A model generated the notes under the pieces. It saw only the letters and a list, made by a program, of their open reading frames with translations. It did not search any database and had not been told where the DNA came from. From Micropterus salmoides (Eukaryota; Chordata; Actinopteri; Centrarchiformes; Centrarchidae), in contig NW_024041150.1 in the NCBI RefSeq assembly GCF_014851395.1, positions 11,742,137 through 11,806,136 on the forward strand: a DNA stretch of 64,000 nt. Reading direction: 5' to 3'. Positions 35,036-46,204 of the stretch are shown here, in pieces. The position numbers and the translations under genes were made by a program. The number at the start of each line of letters is the position of its first letter. Position 1 is the stretch's first letter.

Positions 35036-35590
35036 GGCAAGACAAGGCAAGTTTATTTGTACAGCACATTTCCACAACAAGGCAATTCAAAGTGCTTTAA
35101 ATAAAACATAAAAGCAACAGTGAAATATAAAAAAGACACTGAAATGCAATTTTTAAGAGTTATAAAACAATTTTTAAAAGAGTGAAATAAAAAATAAAAG
35201 TAGGATAAAACAGGACAGTAAAAGTTACAGTGCAGTTTAAGTTATTATTCTCCAGCCTTAAATATGATGTAATTAAAGGCAGTGGTAAAAGAACTGACAG
35301 TTTCAGCAGACCTGCAGTTTTCCTCAGTTTATTCCAGATATATGGAGCATAAAAACTGAACGCTGCTTCTCCTCGTTTAGTTTTGACTCTGGGGACAGAA
35401 AACAGACCTGTCCCAGACCACCACCAGAGGTCTGGTTGGTTCATAACGTAGCAGAAAATCAGAAATATATTTTTGCTCTAAACCATTCCGTGCTTTAGAA
35501 CCCAACAGTAGTATTTTGAAATCAATTCTCTGACAGACAGAAAACCAGTGTAAAGACCTCAGAACTGGAGATAAGGTCTTCAGCACACAA
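35036..35590 (-). pseudogene. L2-like LINE 3' end fragment
   Basis: The minus strand encodes the last part of an L2-type RT: LSPVLRSLHWFSVCQRIDFK, then, with a frameshift, GTGLFSVPRVKTKRGEAAFS and FYAPYIWNKLRK. It ends with a 3' tail whose plus-strand complement is AAGGCAAGTTTATTTGTACA followed by GGCAATTCAAAGTGCTTTA. This is a different L2 subfamily from the copy at 30.8-32.8 kb, judging by the tail. It is severely 5'-truncated. Confidence 0.8.
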
Positions 35591-36039
35591 AGAGTTGCAT
35601 GCCTGGAATTAAAATAGAGCTCCAGCTGCTTCTGTACCTAAGGCCACAAATTAAGAACTTCATGTGGCAATTTGTTATTTTGCATTTGTCGGATACAGTT
35701 TTTTTTAGGTGATTCTGGTTTTTCATGCAGAAGCTGAAGGCAACTTTTCTTTTGGGTTTATTCATCCTTCCTGTACTTCTGGGATGTGTCTTCATCTATA
35801 ATGAAGGTTGCCAGATACGGTCTTTGAGCAGAGGTTTTCGTTTTGGTCTCGGTACAGGCATGATGGTACAAAACCTGACAACCCTCACTGGGACACAAGA
35901 TTCTGGAAAGCTGCCCATAGTTACTGCACTCTGCAGTTAACATGGCTAATTGTTTGTTTTAACATCGCTCTTTGTGTATAGATTAAACAAATGAGATTTT
36001 AGTAAGGTGTAGAGCTTTTGGTATTTTTGAACTTCATAC

Positions 36040-36205
36040 AAAAGCAGGCTAGCTGTTTTAGCCTTGCTTTCAGTCTTTATGCTAAGCTAGTCTAGCCATT
36101 TCCTGACACTAGCTCCATACATTACGTACAGAGATCAAGATCAATCTTCTCATCTCTCTCTTGGAAAGAAAACAAATAGTATTTCCCAAAATGTTGAATG
36201 TGCTT
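36040..36205. repeat. Dispersed fish repeat fragment
   Basis: The order GCAGGCTAGCTGTTTTAGCC, TTATGCTAAGCTAG, CTCCATACATTACGTACAGA and TATTTCCCAAAATGTTGAA matches a repeat I recognise as common in perciform-like fish genomes. Its ends are eroded, so the class is not assigned. Confidence 0.45.
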
Positions 36206-37670
36206 AATTAAGACAACTATCTCTCATAAATGCCCAAATGTAATGGCACTGTATGTTAAAACTCAACTAATAAATTAACAGTTTCAAGACAAAGACACAA
36301 CCATTTCTATATGGTGCACGATGATTTAAGTCATGTTTTCATTCATTCATGACATTTACAATTGATAAATTAACTTGTATGCTGAAACTTGAACAACATT
36401 TTAAGATATATTTTATTATATTTGTAATCATTTGTGACAAAAACGATGATTACTCTCAGACAAGTCTTTCTGCATCTTCCGAATTCAGATGAATGATTTT
36501 ACAAGAAAAGCAAGTAATCAAATCCATGCCTTGTTTTCTCAGGCACCAAGTGCCGTCAACGTACACGCAATGAGATTATTACCGGATGATAGTTGATTTT
36601 GACTTCAAAATAAATGTCTAAAATGTCATGACATACAGATACATTTTTTAAGGAAGCCCATGCTTAGTGAATAAGTGACATTATTGATATGAATTAGACC
36701 AGACAGGAGCGAGCAAGTGGGCAATAATGCATGTTAGCATTACAGTTGATGATTCATAGACCTGGGTCACTTAGGTGTACTATCCAGCTTTTGCCTACAA
36801 TTTATCCTGTCTGAGCTGGAACTCAATTTCTCGCACAAACTCACATTTTTAACCTTTTTTTTACGGCAAGAAAAAATGGAGTGGGAAAATGAAGTGTACA
36901 TTCTGTATACAGTAGTATAAAAATTGAGTAGAACATTTACACCTCAGATTATGCAAAGAAAGTTTCCAATGCTTGGCAACTAAAATTTTAGTTTTAGTTT
37001 AATGTCATGTGTACATTTAAAATAATAAGAACTCTTATGTTTTGAAATCTTTTGAATCCCACACAGAGCTGAGCTTTTTAGAGTCACATCTTCACTGTCT
37101 TCTAATTAATGGGTAAATACAGGTCATTTGTGAGTTCAGAGGTATAGACACCTTAAACAACTCAAACATCTTCTGCATGGGTGTCATGAACCTTACCCAA
37201 TCCTGTTGAGTCAAGCCATATAAAATAGGCTATGCAATATTGAAAATAGTGTTCTCTTAAAATTATGTGCATAAAAAAGCTCATAAAAACTCCTGGTAGA
37301 CATGATACATCTCATTTTCTCCTTCCTTTAGAGCCCATCCATTGAAACGTGGCATGTTTTATTTCCGTTCTGAGCATATACTGCTGTTTTCAGCATTTTG
37401 AATGGGACTTGTTATATGAATATTTTGCAGGCGATGCTGACCTGCCTTAGGGCCCTACTTGAAATTACGTCTACCAATGACAACTGCTCTCACTGTGATT
37501 CTCAGGGTTTGCTTCTTTATTTTTTGGCAAAAGCACAGACTAACCCACTTATTACAATGTTAATCGATCGCTGTAAAATAAAGAAATAATCGCATATGAC
37601 CCACTCATTGCTGAAATGTTCACTTGTAGCTGTGGCACGCATGTTTGAACGTCACTGTTTTATTTTGATG
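36206..37670. other. No gene or repeat seen
   Basis: AT-rich and apparently unique DNA lying upstream of the candidate exon at 37794. No promoter motif can be defended, although the last 120 bp before that exon become GC-rich. Confidence 0.4.
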
Positions 37671-37679
37671 GTTTAGACA

Positions 37680-37793
37680 GGAAGTGCTGTAGTGTGTCTG
37701 CCGTGTTTGACGGCCGGAGGAGGCAGAAAGGGAGGCAGAGTTGAACAGCGGCGAGGATAGGGAGGACGGTCGGCGGTACCGAGGGTCACAGGG
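37680..37793 (+). promoter_or_regulatory. GC-rich segment upstream of the candidate exon
   Basis: A short island of CpG-containing sequence (GACGGCCGGAGGAGG, CAGCGGCGAGGATAG, GGACGGTCGGCGGTACCG) within otherwise AT-rich DNA. It would fit a 5' untranslated region or core promoter. No TATA box or defined initiator is evident. Confidence 0.25.
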
Positions 37794-37923
37794 ATGTACA
37801 GTAAACACAGGCAGAAAAATGCCCAAATATCACCGGCAAAATGTGGACGTCTGCTCGTTTTTCTTTCTTTTCTATTGCTGAACTGCACACTGGAACGAGC
37901 CAGCGGAAACACTGGAGAACAAG
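37794..37923 (+). CDS. Candidate first coding exon of a secreted or membrane protein
   Basis: The ATG at 37794 opens a frame for 43 residues that look like an N-terminal signal sequence. A basic stretch (MYSKHRQKNAQISPAKCGR) precedes a hydrophobic core (LLVFLSFLLLNC) and a small-residue region (ERASGNTGEQ). The frame then meets a good splice-donor context, GAACAAG|GTAAAG, at 37923/37924. The donor would leave a phase-1 intron, common after signal-peptide exons in modular extracellular proteins. The preceding 120 bp are GC-rich with several CpGs and GGAGG/CGGCGG words, unlike the AT-rich surroundings and compatible with a first exon or promoter. No downstream exon was found within the window, so the next exon would have to lie beyond 64 kb or the call is wrong. 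I do not recognise the protein. Confidence 0.35.
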
Positions 37924-37929
37924 GTAAAG

Positions 37930-39310
37930 AAAAGAGCGGACATGCTGCGAAACTTCTTCATCTGCGTCTACCAGTTGCGTGTTGAAGCACTAAAGCTCAA
38001 TAGATAACCATGTATGACATGTTTAAAGTGTGACATTCAGTATAACGGATTTTTTTGTTGTTGAAACGGGTGATGTTTGGTGGGATAGCACTCCAACTTT
38101 TCTTAGAGTAATTAGCCGTTATACAAATAAGAGGGCTGTTACGCCAAATTCCATCAAGAAATCCGGCTGTTTAATGTCGCGTTGCTGTCAGACAAAGGCG
38201 CAAGACACACTTAGAACGACACATTTCCCGAATAGCATGGATTCATTCTTCGGATTGCCATAGACTGCATCCAAAACGCAAACCATACCCACAGAATAAC
38301 ACTGTGATAACTCTACTTTTTATCCCGGGTCTCTGGTTACTCCCTCAGCTACCGCCTCCTTAAACTAGTAGCTGGGGAATTAGGTGAAACTCTTCTAAAA
38401 GTTGACATGATTGAGTTGTGGCTTTCATGCCGAAGTTAACGGAAGGCGTTAGATGTTCTAAAAGCAAGGAGTCATGTGCTTTCTAATGCATTTATATTTC
38501 ACTGTATCCAATGCAACATTAAAATGTAAGAATTTTCAAACGTGTTTCAGTGAACGTTTCTTGATCTGAGCGCGTATCGAAGCGAGTGGCTTTCTGTTAA
38601 TCACATAACAAAGGTTTATTCTAGAAGTTTGTAGAACAACAAGGACAACTACAATACGTTAACAATCTATTTAGACTTAATGACTAATCAAGTAACATAG
38701 ATATTCAAAATAGTTTTTTTCAGCCAAACAGCAGAATCAGCCCTGTCCTCTGTGCGTTGTCCATAAAAGGCAGCAGTTTAGAGAAATGCTGGAACACATC
38801 AGACCGGGACAGAGTAGCCCACATTTCAGCCAGTTATATCACAAAGTCTGAAACCATCACAATGTAAACTCCTGATAGGAATCTGTTGCTCACTGTTCAG
38901 TGAAATGACAATTAAACGTGAATCGAATGTATTTAGCACCTTCCCATCTTGCAGTCATGTGGACTGAACTACCCCATGGCAAAGTCAGACTCAAACAATA
39001 CCCCCCATTCAAAAAAGATGTTCTGAGTTAATGTAGCCTAGTTAAGATCCATGTTTGTGTGTGTGTGTTTGGCTTCTCTACAAACTTTAACACACACGGC
39101 TGAGTTTTCAGTGAGAGAACACAAATCTATGAGTAAAACATCAAATAACATGAACACTTGTGCTGTCAGATACAATCTAACACAACAGCCAGCTGTGTAG
39201 TTCAGTGTCAGCACTTTAACCGTGGTCACTTTGTGTTGCACTCAACTGCTTTCTACTGTTTCACTTATGATACTGTACTGTAGGCATTAGCATCTATCGC
39301 TGATTTAATC
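37930..39310. other. No gene seen downstream of the candidate exon
   Basis: About 1.4 kb with no second exon, repeat or RNA gene that I can recognise. Confidence 0.4.
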
Positions 39311-39318
39311 CCTATAGG

Positions 39319-39500
39319 TAATAATAATAATAATAATCCTTATTTGTAGAGCACTTTTCAAAAACAAGTTACAAAGTGCTTTAACAAGTGTAAAGAATAA
39401 TACAAAAAAAACAGGATAAGAGCATGAAAACATTGAAAAGACTAAAGTACAGATTAATATAAAATTAGTAAAATACAATCAAATAAAAGGGATAAAATAA
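39319..39500 (-). repeat. LINE 3' tail with (AAT)n
   Basis: (AAT)5-6 followed by CCTTATTTGTAGAGCACTTT and ACAAAGTGCTTTAACAAG is the reverse complement of an L2-type LINE 3' end. No coding part is left. Confidence 0.65.
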
Positions 39501-39744
39501 AGTCAAAGTAATCAAAAGGTATGTGTTGTTAGTTTCATTAACTTAATTTGAGTAGGTACAGCCAAAGTAGCATATAAAGTGTAAACATGCATTAATTACC
39601 TGAAAATTGTTAGTAGTAGCAGTGTGAAAGCTCCTTGTGTCAGCTGTTAGTTTGAGCCCTGTGTCCTGTCTGCTTGATTACCTTGTGTCACCTGTTTGTG
39701 CCACCCTGACTGTTGATGGTATGTGTTTCTGGAAAAAAGAACAC

Positions 39745-39822
39745 AAAATAAAGATAATCGGCCGATGTATCATTTATCAAAATTGGTACTGGTCTTAAAA
39801 ATCCCATATCGGTCGGGCTGTA
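39745..39822. repeat. hAT-like MITE fragment
   Basis: AATCGGCCGATGTATCATTT at one side and CCATATCGGTCGGGCTGTAC at the other are typical of the CCGATATCGG-type hAT-derived repeats of fish. Only one end is clear. Confidence 0.4.
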
Positions 39823-40134
39823 CTTAACAAGGATTAAAAAATCGTTGAAGTAGAAGATTGGTAATAATTAGTGAATACAAATAGTAATTCTGTTAAAAAT
39901 AGCAGAGTGATCAATATGACATGCCTATGTTCTACGGATGAAACTAATGCTGTGGAAAAGAACATAACGAAATAACGAAAGAACATATATTTTTTTGACC
40001 AGCTTTATTTGTTTTTGCTGGCCTGAAATAAATCCTTTTTATTTATTGTAATTTATAATTTCAATAGTGGCTGAGAATTTGGGGTATACTGAGGCATGAT
40101 ATTTCACAAAAACAAATAATGTGATAGTGAAGGT

Positions 40135-40258
40135 CCATCCATCCATCATCAACCGCTTATCCTGCGTACAGGGTCGCGGGGGGGCTGGAGCCAATCCCAG
40201 TTTACATCGGGCGAAAGGCGGGGTACACTCTGGACAGGTCGCCAGTCCATCGCAGGAT
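40135..40258 (-). repeat. Dispersed LINE/SINE 3'-tail repeat, copy 1
   Basis: Plus strand: CCATCCATCCATCATCAACC, AGGGTCGCGGGGGGGCTGGA and GACAGGTCGCCAGTCCATCG. This is the reverse complement of the 43797-43925 copy. It ends in the tetranucleotide ATGG tail typical of this abundant fish repeat. Confidence 0.75.
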
Positions 40259-40299
40259 ATTAAAGATGACAGTACTAAATTAACAATGCAGTTATTCAT

Positions 40300-41030
40300 T
40301 TTTTTGACAGCAACACATTTTTTGTTAATTTGTTTGTTGTTAACGAGTCCTATATGAGCGCAGACTATTAAGCAGTTAATTAGTGCTATTGTTATATTTT
40401 ATATATATAATACCATAAGTCCCACACTTGTTTCCCACTGCTGGAAACTGGCAGCCTGTCCAACAGAAGAGGACTGTGCCACTTTTCTGCCTCCTCCCTT
40501 TATGTTTTACCATATTATTTTATTTTTTTCACTGATATTTTGTATCAGCATTTCCATTTGCAGCATGGTGTCAACCAGTAATGTGCCAGTTAATTGGCTG
40601 CAGCTTAAATCTGGCCAAAAACTCTCTAAATAGAACAGTGATAATTGGCTGTTCCTCTGTTCCAACTGCCTACATAAAAATACCCTCCAAAGAAACAATA
40701 TGGACATCAGGAAAGTAGTTATTGTGTGCCATTAAAACTGGGAGCTAATTTGCAGCAGTCAGCAGAACCACAGTCATCAACCATCACATCATCCATCTGC
40801 TATCAACGGTTCATTTTTAAACTAAACCACTGATCATCTGACAACACTGTCACAGTGAACACCTTAGTGCTGTCACAGTGTCTCACTTCAGTTGTCAGCA
40901 ACATGGCAACATGTAATAACTACACAGCATATTAATAAGAATAATACAGAATTTTTGAGGCAGATGCTGATATTGATAGATGAGAATTAAGGTACAGTGT
41001 GTAAGATTTGGTCAGAATTTCAGTTTAAAA
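40300..41030. other. No gene seen
   Basis: AT-rich, with no repeat or frame that I can support. Confidence 0.4.
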
Positions 41031-41035
41031 CATTC

Positions 41036-42235
41036 CAGCTCGACTTGCCTCGACTCACCTGTTTTGGTTTTCCATCTGGGAAAATTTGTGCCTGCTACCT
41101 GAGGTTTCAAGCGAGCTGAGGCGATACTAAAATGTGATGTGACAACACTGCAGACCACTGATTGGTCAGAGAGAATTGTAACAGAATGTTCTATATTTTA
41201 CAATTTTCGTACGTTATTTCATCTCTAAATCCACTTCTGAGAAGTTTTGAGGCAAGAAATCAACTGTGTAGATCTAGAAGTACTGGTAGATTTCCGAAAA
41301 TTGTTGGCGGATTGAAAATATGCGTAAACATTTTTAGAGTTGAGGAAGTACGCAAGTGGCGGCGGGGGAAGCTCGCACCAACCGAGACGGGAGTAGCTCA
41401 TGTTGAACATTGACACTCCCATCCCGTGTCTCTTTCCTCTCCTCTGGGTCGATCACCGCTCCCACAATGGGGCCTAGTCCACTTGATCTGGTTGGGTGGA
41501 TTGTCTGAAGGTCTGCTGCTCTTTAATCCAAACCCCATCTTCCTTATCCGATGACTATTTCTGTCATAAGTAATACGTGTTTCAGCAATAAAGCTGAAAT
41601 AAAGAAAAACAAAAATGTAGGCCGCAGCATCTGCATGCGCAGCCGTCGCCATCGTCAACATCTCCTGATCCAATTGAACAATGATGGCATATCTCATTAA
41701 ATCAAAGTCCAACAGACATCATTCAGTGGTGTTTCAGCAATAAAGCCCAAAAAAATAACACATTAAAACAAAAGTGTAGCAAAGTTTGAGGGAGGTACTG
41801 GCATCTACAAGTGCAATAATATGTTGTTTTCAGCCCATTCATCTGCATGGTGTTTTAGGTTGAGTTCTCGAGTTCCAGTGTCACTTCCATGAGATCATTA
41901 AGTGTTGAATATAGTTGTACAGTCCTTTGAGCTTTGCAGAGTCCATATATGCATCTAGTTCACTGATAAAGACACGGAAGAATGGTTTAGAATGGGGGGG
42001 GGTGCGGTTTTAGTGGGCATGTTTTTACTATTTTTAGTAACTTAGCGGTTTCTTATTTCACCATTTTAATTATACTTCATTCTAAATCTTAAGTATCACT
42101 CACATTGAATTCGCCTCCTTCATTTCTCTTCCCACTCACAGACCTAACGTCTCCGCTGCAAACACCTCAGAGTTCCCCGCTTCTTCTGTCGTTTTTCCCT
42201 TACCAGTACCAGCTCGACTCGGTTTGGCCGTGCTC
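41036..42235. mobile_element. Terminal-inverted-repeat DNA element (family X, copy 1)
   Basis: The left end has CCAGCTCGACTTGCCTCGAC followed by GTTTTGGTTTTCCATCTGG. The right end is the inverse (ACCAGCTCGACTCGG followed by CGTCTTCCATTGCAG). The left interior (ATTGGTCAGAGAGAATT, GAGAAGTTTTGAGGCAAGAA, TTGAGGAAGTACGCAAGTGG) is homologous to 51230-51440, a second copy of the family. A foreign 141-bp L1-derived piece (41852-41992) lies inside. No transposase is seen and the superfamily is not assigned. Confidence 0.6.
41852..41992 (-). repeat. 141-bp inverted copy of an L1 3' segment
   Basis: This is the reverse complement of 46525-46664 with only a single-base length difference that I can see. 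It contains the codons for an L1 C-terminal motif (FISELDAYMDS on the minus strand). It lacks a poly-A tail and any other L1 sequence, so it is not an ordinary LINE insertion. Confidence 0.85.
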
Positions 42236-42335
42236 CGTCTTCCATTGCAGATAGTACCCAGAGATAGCGCCCCTCAATCTAGCTGGTCGTCATAGCGACG
42301 CCACACACAACTGCTGCCACGTAATGTTCAATGCG

Positions 42336-42361
42336 ACACACACACACACACACACACACAC
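42336..42361. repeat. (CA)n microsatellite
   Basis: About 13 CA units. Confidence 0.9.
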
Positions 42362-42642
42362 CTGTCTCTTGATTTAAGTTAAAATATTTGAACATTACTC
42401 AGAATGTAAAGAAAAGTGAGTAGAGTCGAGCTGTTACCGAGCAGTGGAAAACCTGCTTTACCGTCTCTCTGTCCCTGTGTGTCCGCTTCGGTGACTTTCT
42501 CCATCAGTAACTTTTCCTCCCGTGATTCCGTTCACAGCAGTAGCTGAGCTGCACGTTGAGGAGAGGTGTTGACGACGCAGGCTTTCAAAACAAAACCAAC
42601 GTGGTAGCTAACGAATAACAGATGACGGGTGTGTTCACAGTG

Positions 42643-42712
42643 GCGACCTGTCCAGGGTGTACCCCGCCTTTCGCCCGATGTCAGCTGGGATTGGATGGAA
42701 GGATGGATGGTG
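42643..42712 (+). repeat. Dispersed 3'-tail repeat, copy 2 (partial)
   Basis: GCGACCTGTCCAGGGTGTAC, CGCCTTTCGCCCGATGTCAG and a GGATGG tail match the 43797 copy, with an internal deletion. Confidence 0.7.
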
Positions 42713-43570
42713 TGTTCACAGTTACTTTACCTGGTCCGCTCATGTAAAATATCCACAGTGTCGCGACTTGTAACGTGATCACTGTTTCTCTGATAAATGC
42801 TACAGTGTGTCGCCTAACCTGGGCGGCCCGCCGAAGTAAAGTGTATGTGTGGGAAACACTGAATGAACCGTGCTTTTCTTTTTACAAGCCAGGGGTGCGT
42901 TTCCCAAAAGCATGGTTGCTAACTACGGCAGCAGCTTCCTTGGTTGGAACTATGCAGTTGCGACGCAACAGTTTCCCAAAACCTTAGTTCGAACTACGGA
43001 GGTAACTAAGTTGGTAACTTACATGGTACGAACCATCGTTAAGCGACGCAGGTGTTCCCAAAACCAGAGTTCTGACGAACGTTCTTAACTGTCGTTAAGT
43101 TGCATAGTTGGACCTACAGCTCCTGACCTGTGGTTCACAGTGACTACGTCACAGATAGCAGAAAATGCAGGTCTTAGGAGGAGGATGAAATGTGTTTTAA
43201 GCAGGGAATGTTAGATAATCCTGCTGTACAAACATATTTAAGGTGAAGATATTTTTAAAAAGTTCTTTTATATTTGTATTTGTCGGGTCATGTGTAGGGC
43301 TGCATTATTTCAGTACTAAGTAGCCTATCTGTAGAGTAGACCATCTACAAACAGCAGGTGTTTTTCTCACAGATTACCCATCTGTTCACAATAACTTGAT
43401 TTAATATTAGTCACCAGTTCAAAGGTTAAAGGACAAAACGGAGATTTCCAGGCCTCTGAGGAAGATGGGTGTTCTCTAGTCTTCATTACAAACAGAAATA
43501 TAAAAAGAGACAGCATAAAATTCATGAAAGTACTGTCGTTGCCATTATAACAGATGGATAAAGATAAATA

Positions 43571-43652
43571 GAGAACTCACGGGAGTTGAACCCGTGTCTG
43601 TCTCAATAGGTAACGATCTCAAGCCCGGCCTCTTATCGCTGAGATATTCTCA
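43571..43652 (-). tRNA. tRNA-like sequence or pseudogene (possible SINE head)
   Basis: The minus strand shows a perfect B-box GGTTCAACTCC (43582-43592) within a 5-bp T-stem (ACGGG/CCCGT). It has a D-arm-like ATCTCAGCGATAAGAGG resembling an A-box, and an acceptor-like pairing GAGAAT/GTTCTC. The anticodon arm does not pair convincingly and there is no CCA. It is most likely a decayed tRNA gene or the tRNA-derived head of a SINE. Confidence 0.35.
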
Positions 43653-43796
43653 ACACCTTCAAATTGTTTGCGACCAAGGGATTCATAATAGAGTTAAAGT
43701 ATTGAAATGAAGATACTTGCAGATTAAACCTGTTTTACTAAATGTCTTGGAATCACTAATAGTTCTTAATTTTTTCTTCTAAAATTTTGCTATTGC

Positions 43797-43925
43797 GCCC
43801 TGCGATGGACTGGCGACCTGTCCAGGGTGTACCCCGCCTTTCGCCCAATGTCAGCTGGGATTGGCTCCAGCCCCCCGCGACCCTGTACGCAGGATAAGCG
43901 GTTGATGATGGATGGATGGATGGAT
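43797..43925 (+). repeat. Dispersed 3'-tail repeat with (GATG)n, copy 3
   Basis: CCCTGCGATGGACTGGCGAC, CTCCAGCCCCCCGCGACCC and GGATAAGCGGTTGATGATGG followed by GGATGGATGG. It is the most complete of three copies in the window and lies inside the 42892-44357 element. Confidence 0.8.
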
Positions 43926-44456
43926 TTTGCTATTGCTATACAAATGTTATAGCCCATATGTAGGCTAAATAAAATGATTAGGGTATATATTATTTATATT
44001 GTTGATTGTTTTAACACTATTGTTGATATTCTTGTTATTGCCGGTACGACTATGGTATGAAAAGACTAAATAATAAGTTAGCATAATAATGTCACTTAAT
44101 ATCAGCCACTGACATATTTAGACAGAATATCACAACGTTTTGTCAGTTTCCTGCTGTGAAAGTCAGACGAACAAATACTGGAAACATGTTAGTTCGAACT
44201 ACGTTGGTTCAAACTAAGTTAGTTCAAACCACGGGGATACCAACAAGGTACGACAGTTTTGGGAAACGGTCGTACTTCAGGTGTTGGTTAGTTTAACGAT
44301 GCATTGTACCAAGATAGTTCAATGCTACCTTTCATGGTTGTTCGGGAAACGCACCCCAAGTCTTTAACAGTGTTGACCAGCACTGCGTCTCCCTCCATCT
44401 TGTGAGCAGACGGCTGCGTGCAGACGCAGAGGGAGGGGCGGGGCTGCGCGGTGAGG

Positions 44457-44458
<2 letters not shown>

Positions 44459-44492
<34 letters not shown>
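44459..44492. repeat. (GA)n microsatellite
   Basis: About 16 GA units following a GC-rich stretch. Confidence 0.9.
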
Positions 44493-44494
<2 letters not shown>

Positions 44495-44499
44495 CAAAC

Positions 44500-45540
44500 G
44501 CTGGCAGGACTTTACGGAAACATGAATTAACTCAACATCAAAATATATCAGTATAAACAGTATTGTCTAATTTCATATCTCTTTTGAAATATACATGATA
44601 TACCGCCCAGCCCTACCTGTATGTTAGAAATAATTTAGAAATGCCATTACTTAGTTTATCCTCCAGAGAATAATACATGTAACAACATTTCTATTTAATA
44701 TGGTAGGGAATAGTGATACTATGTCAGATGTTGTGTTTACAGCTTGTAATTAATTCAGCTTGCAGTATAATTAAATACAAGCTGAGTCCAACATTTCTGC
44801 TCGACAAACTGACTGTAGTCAGTCATGCAGATCAGGAGTTACAGTTTTTGTATTCTAGGCCTTTACATGGATAAACCTGTACTGATAGCTGAGAGGAGTG
44901 AGTCAAGGACTCTTCAGTCATCACAATTCAGTTTTGTTCCCTCTATCATAGGCTTTAGATAATGCATTTTAAAATCTGATATTATCAAGCAGATCTGTGA
45001 CCCTTTCACAGAAACTGAGCCACTAAAATTCCAACTTCTCCATTTCTTATTGTCAATACACCGCTTCTTTGTGCATGTAGTGATTTAGTGAAACACTACT
45101 CATGCCTCGCCCACAAATGTAACCGACTGACGCATTCTTTCTAAATGTTTTACTCCAGTGTTTCTTGCCTCAAGGTAAATGCAGTACATTTCAGTGGGCA
45201 GTATGTTTTACCTTAGCAGAATTGACAAGACTTTTATTTCACTCTGAGTGTTTATTTTGGCCCACTTAGACAAATGTGTAGGTGGATGTTGCATTGTACA
45301 CACATCTTAGTTGAGTTCAGATACATTTGAAAAATTTTAGATTGCTAGATTGCAGACTGTCAAACATTTAGATCAGGTGGCTCAATTAAAGGTCATAACC
45401 TAATGTAAGGACTTTTCAGTTAGGTGGTTGATCATACGCTCAGCTGATCTCATGACATCATTACCTGATGTTACATCATACCCTGTTTGCATATTTAAGC
45501 CATATAACTGCACAGCGCACTATTTTGCACGGATGCTTAT
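44500..45540. other. No gene seen
   Basis: AT-rich DNA. ATACCGCCCAGCCCTAC at about 44600 resembles a hAT MITE terminus, but no partner end was found. Confidence 0.35.
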
Positions 45541-45599
45541 TACTGTCGCACAATGCGCCTATGCTGTGGGCATCATGGGATGATGTGATTTGATGGCAC

Positions 45600-46115
45600 G
45601 GATTGAAAAGTGGAAGAGGTGAGAGAAAATGGCGAGGGACGCCATTGAAAAAGACAGAAAGTGTCCAAAGTATGGGATCATTTTAAGCCAAAAGAAAACA
45701 ACCGCTCTGCACAGTGTGTCTGCTGTAAAACAGAACTAACCTAACAGCACGACTGTAATGCTTCAAAATTGGAAAGCACCCGGTCTACGCATCGGGAGCG
45801 AGTCCACGTAGAGGACCCGACACAAGTTAACGGAAATGTTAGCATTTAACGTAAATCATGATTGCTATTTGAGATGACGGCTAGCAAAGCTAAGCCATAA
45901 TTCTTGTAAATGTATGAATGTGCATTTGTTGTTATTGTTCTCTGACTGGTTAGTCCGGGAGTTTGGGTTGTAACATTATAGTGATATGAGTTACACAGCT
46001 GATCCTGGTACCAGGGTGTGCCAAGCAAAAGTATTTCTTATACAATTACCCAATAATTCAATAAATTAATCTGTAGAATACTTGATGACTAAAAAAGTTG
46101 TGAGCTGTAGTCCTA
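45600..46115 (+). pseudogene. hAT element relic with BED-type zinc finger
   Basis: From about 45657 the plus strand reads KVSKVWDHFKPKENNRSAQC, then VCCKTELT. This is the start of a BED zinc finger (aromatic W/F positions and CX2C), the DNA-binding module at the N-terminus of many hAT transposases. After a frameshift near 45740 it continues NSTTVMLQ, the second half of the finger, but the His positions of the finger are not preserved. The rest of the transposase is gone. The right side ends near 46115 with GATGACTAAAAAAGTTGTGA and GCTGTAGTCCTAG, like the CTGCAGCCCTA termini of a hAT family. The left terminus was not located. Confidence 0.6.
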
Positions 46116-46204
46116 GTTGTGACATCATGGCCTGATGTCATGACATCATTCCATTAGGGCTTAAATATTAAAATTTTTAATATTTGCTTACTAATATAGT
46201 GAGA

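Larger units (their letters stand above)
42892..44357. mobile_element. DNA element with GGGGTGCGTTTCCC termini
   Basis: The left end reads GGGGTGCGTTTCCCAAAAGC. The right end reads GGGAAACGCACCCC, the exact inverse over 13-14 bp. Sub-terminal regions are packed with related words (TTTCCCAAAAC, GTTCGAACTACG, GTTTTGGGAAACG), a pattern known from fish MITE families that use repeated transposase-binding sites. The middle carries unrelated insertions: a tRNA-like segment (43571-43652) and a LINE/SINE tail (43797-43925). No transposase frame or clean target duplication was found, so the superfamily is left open. A solo right end occurs at 18709-18826. Confidence 0.7.
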
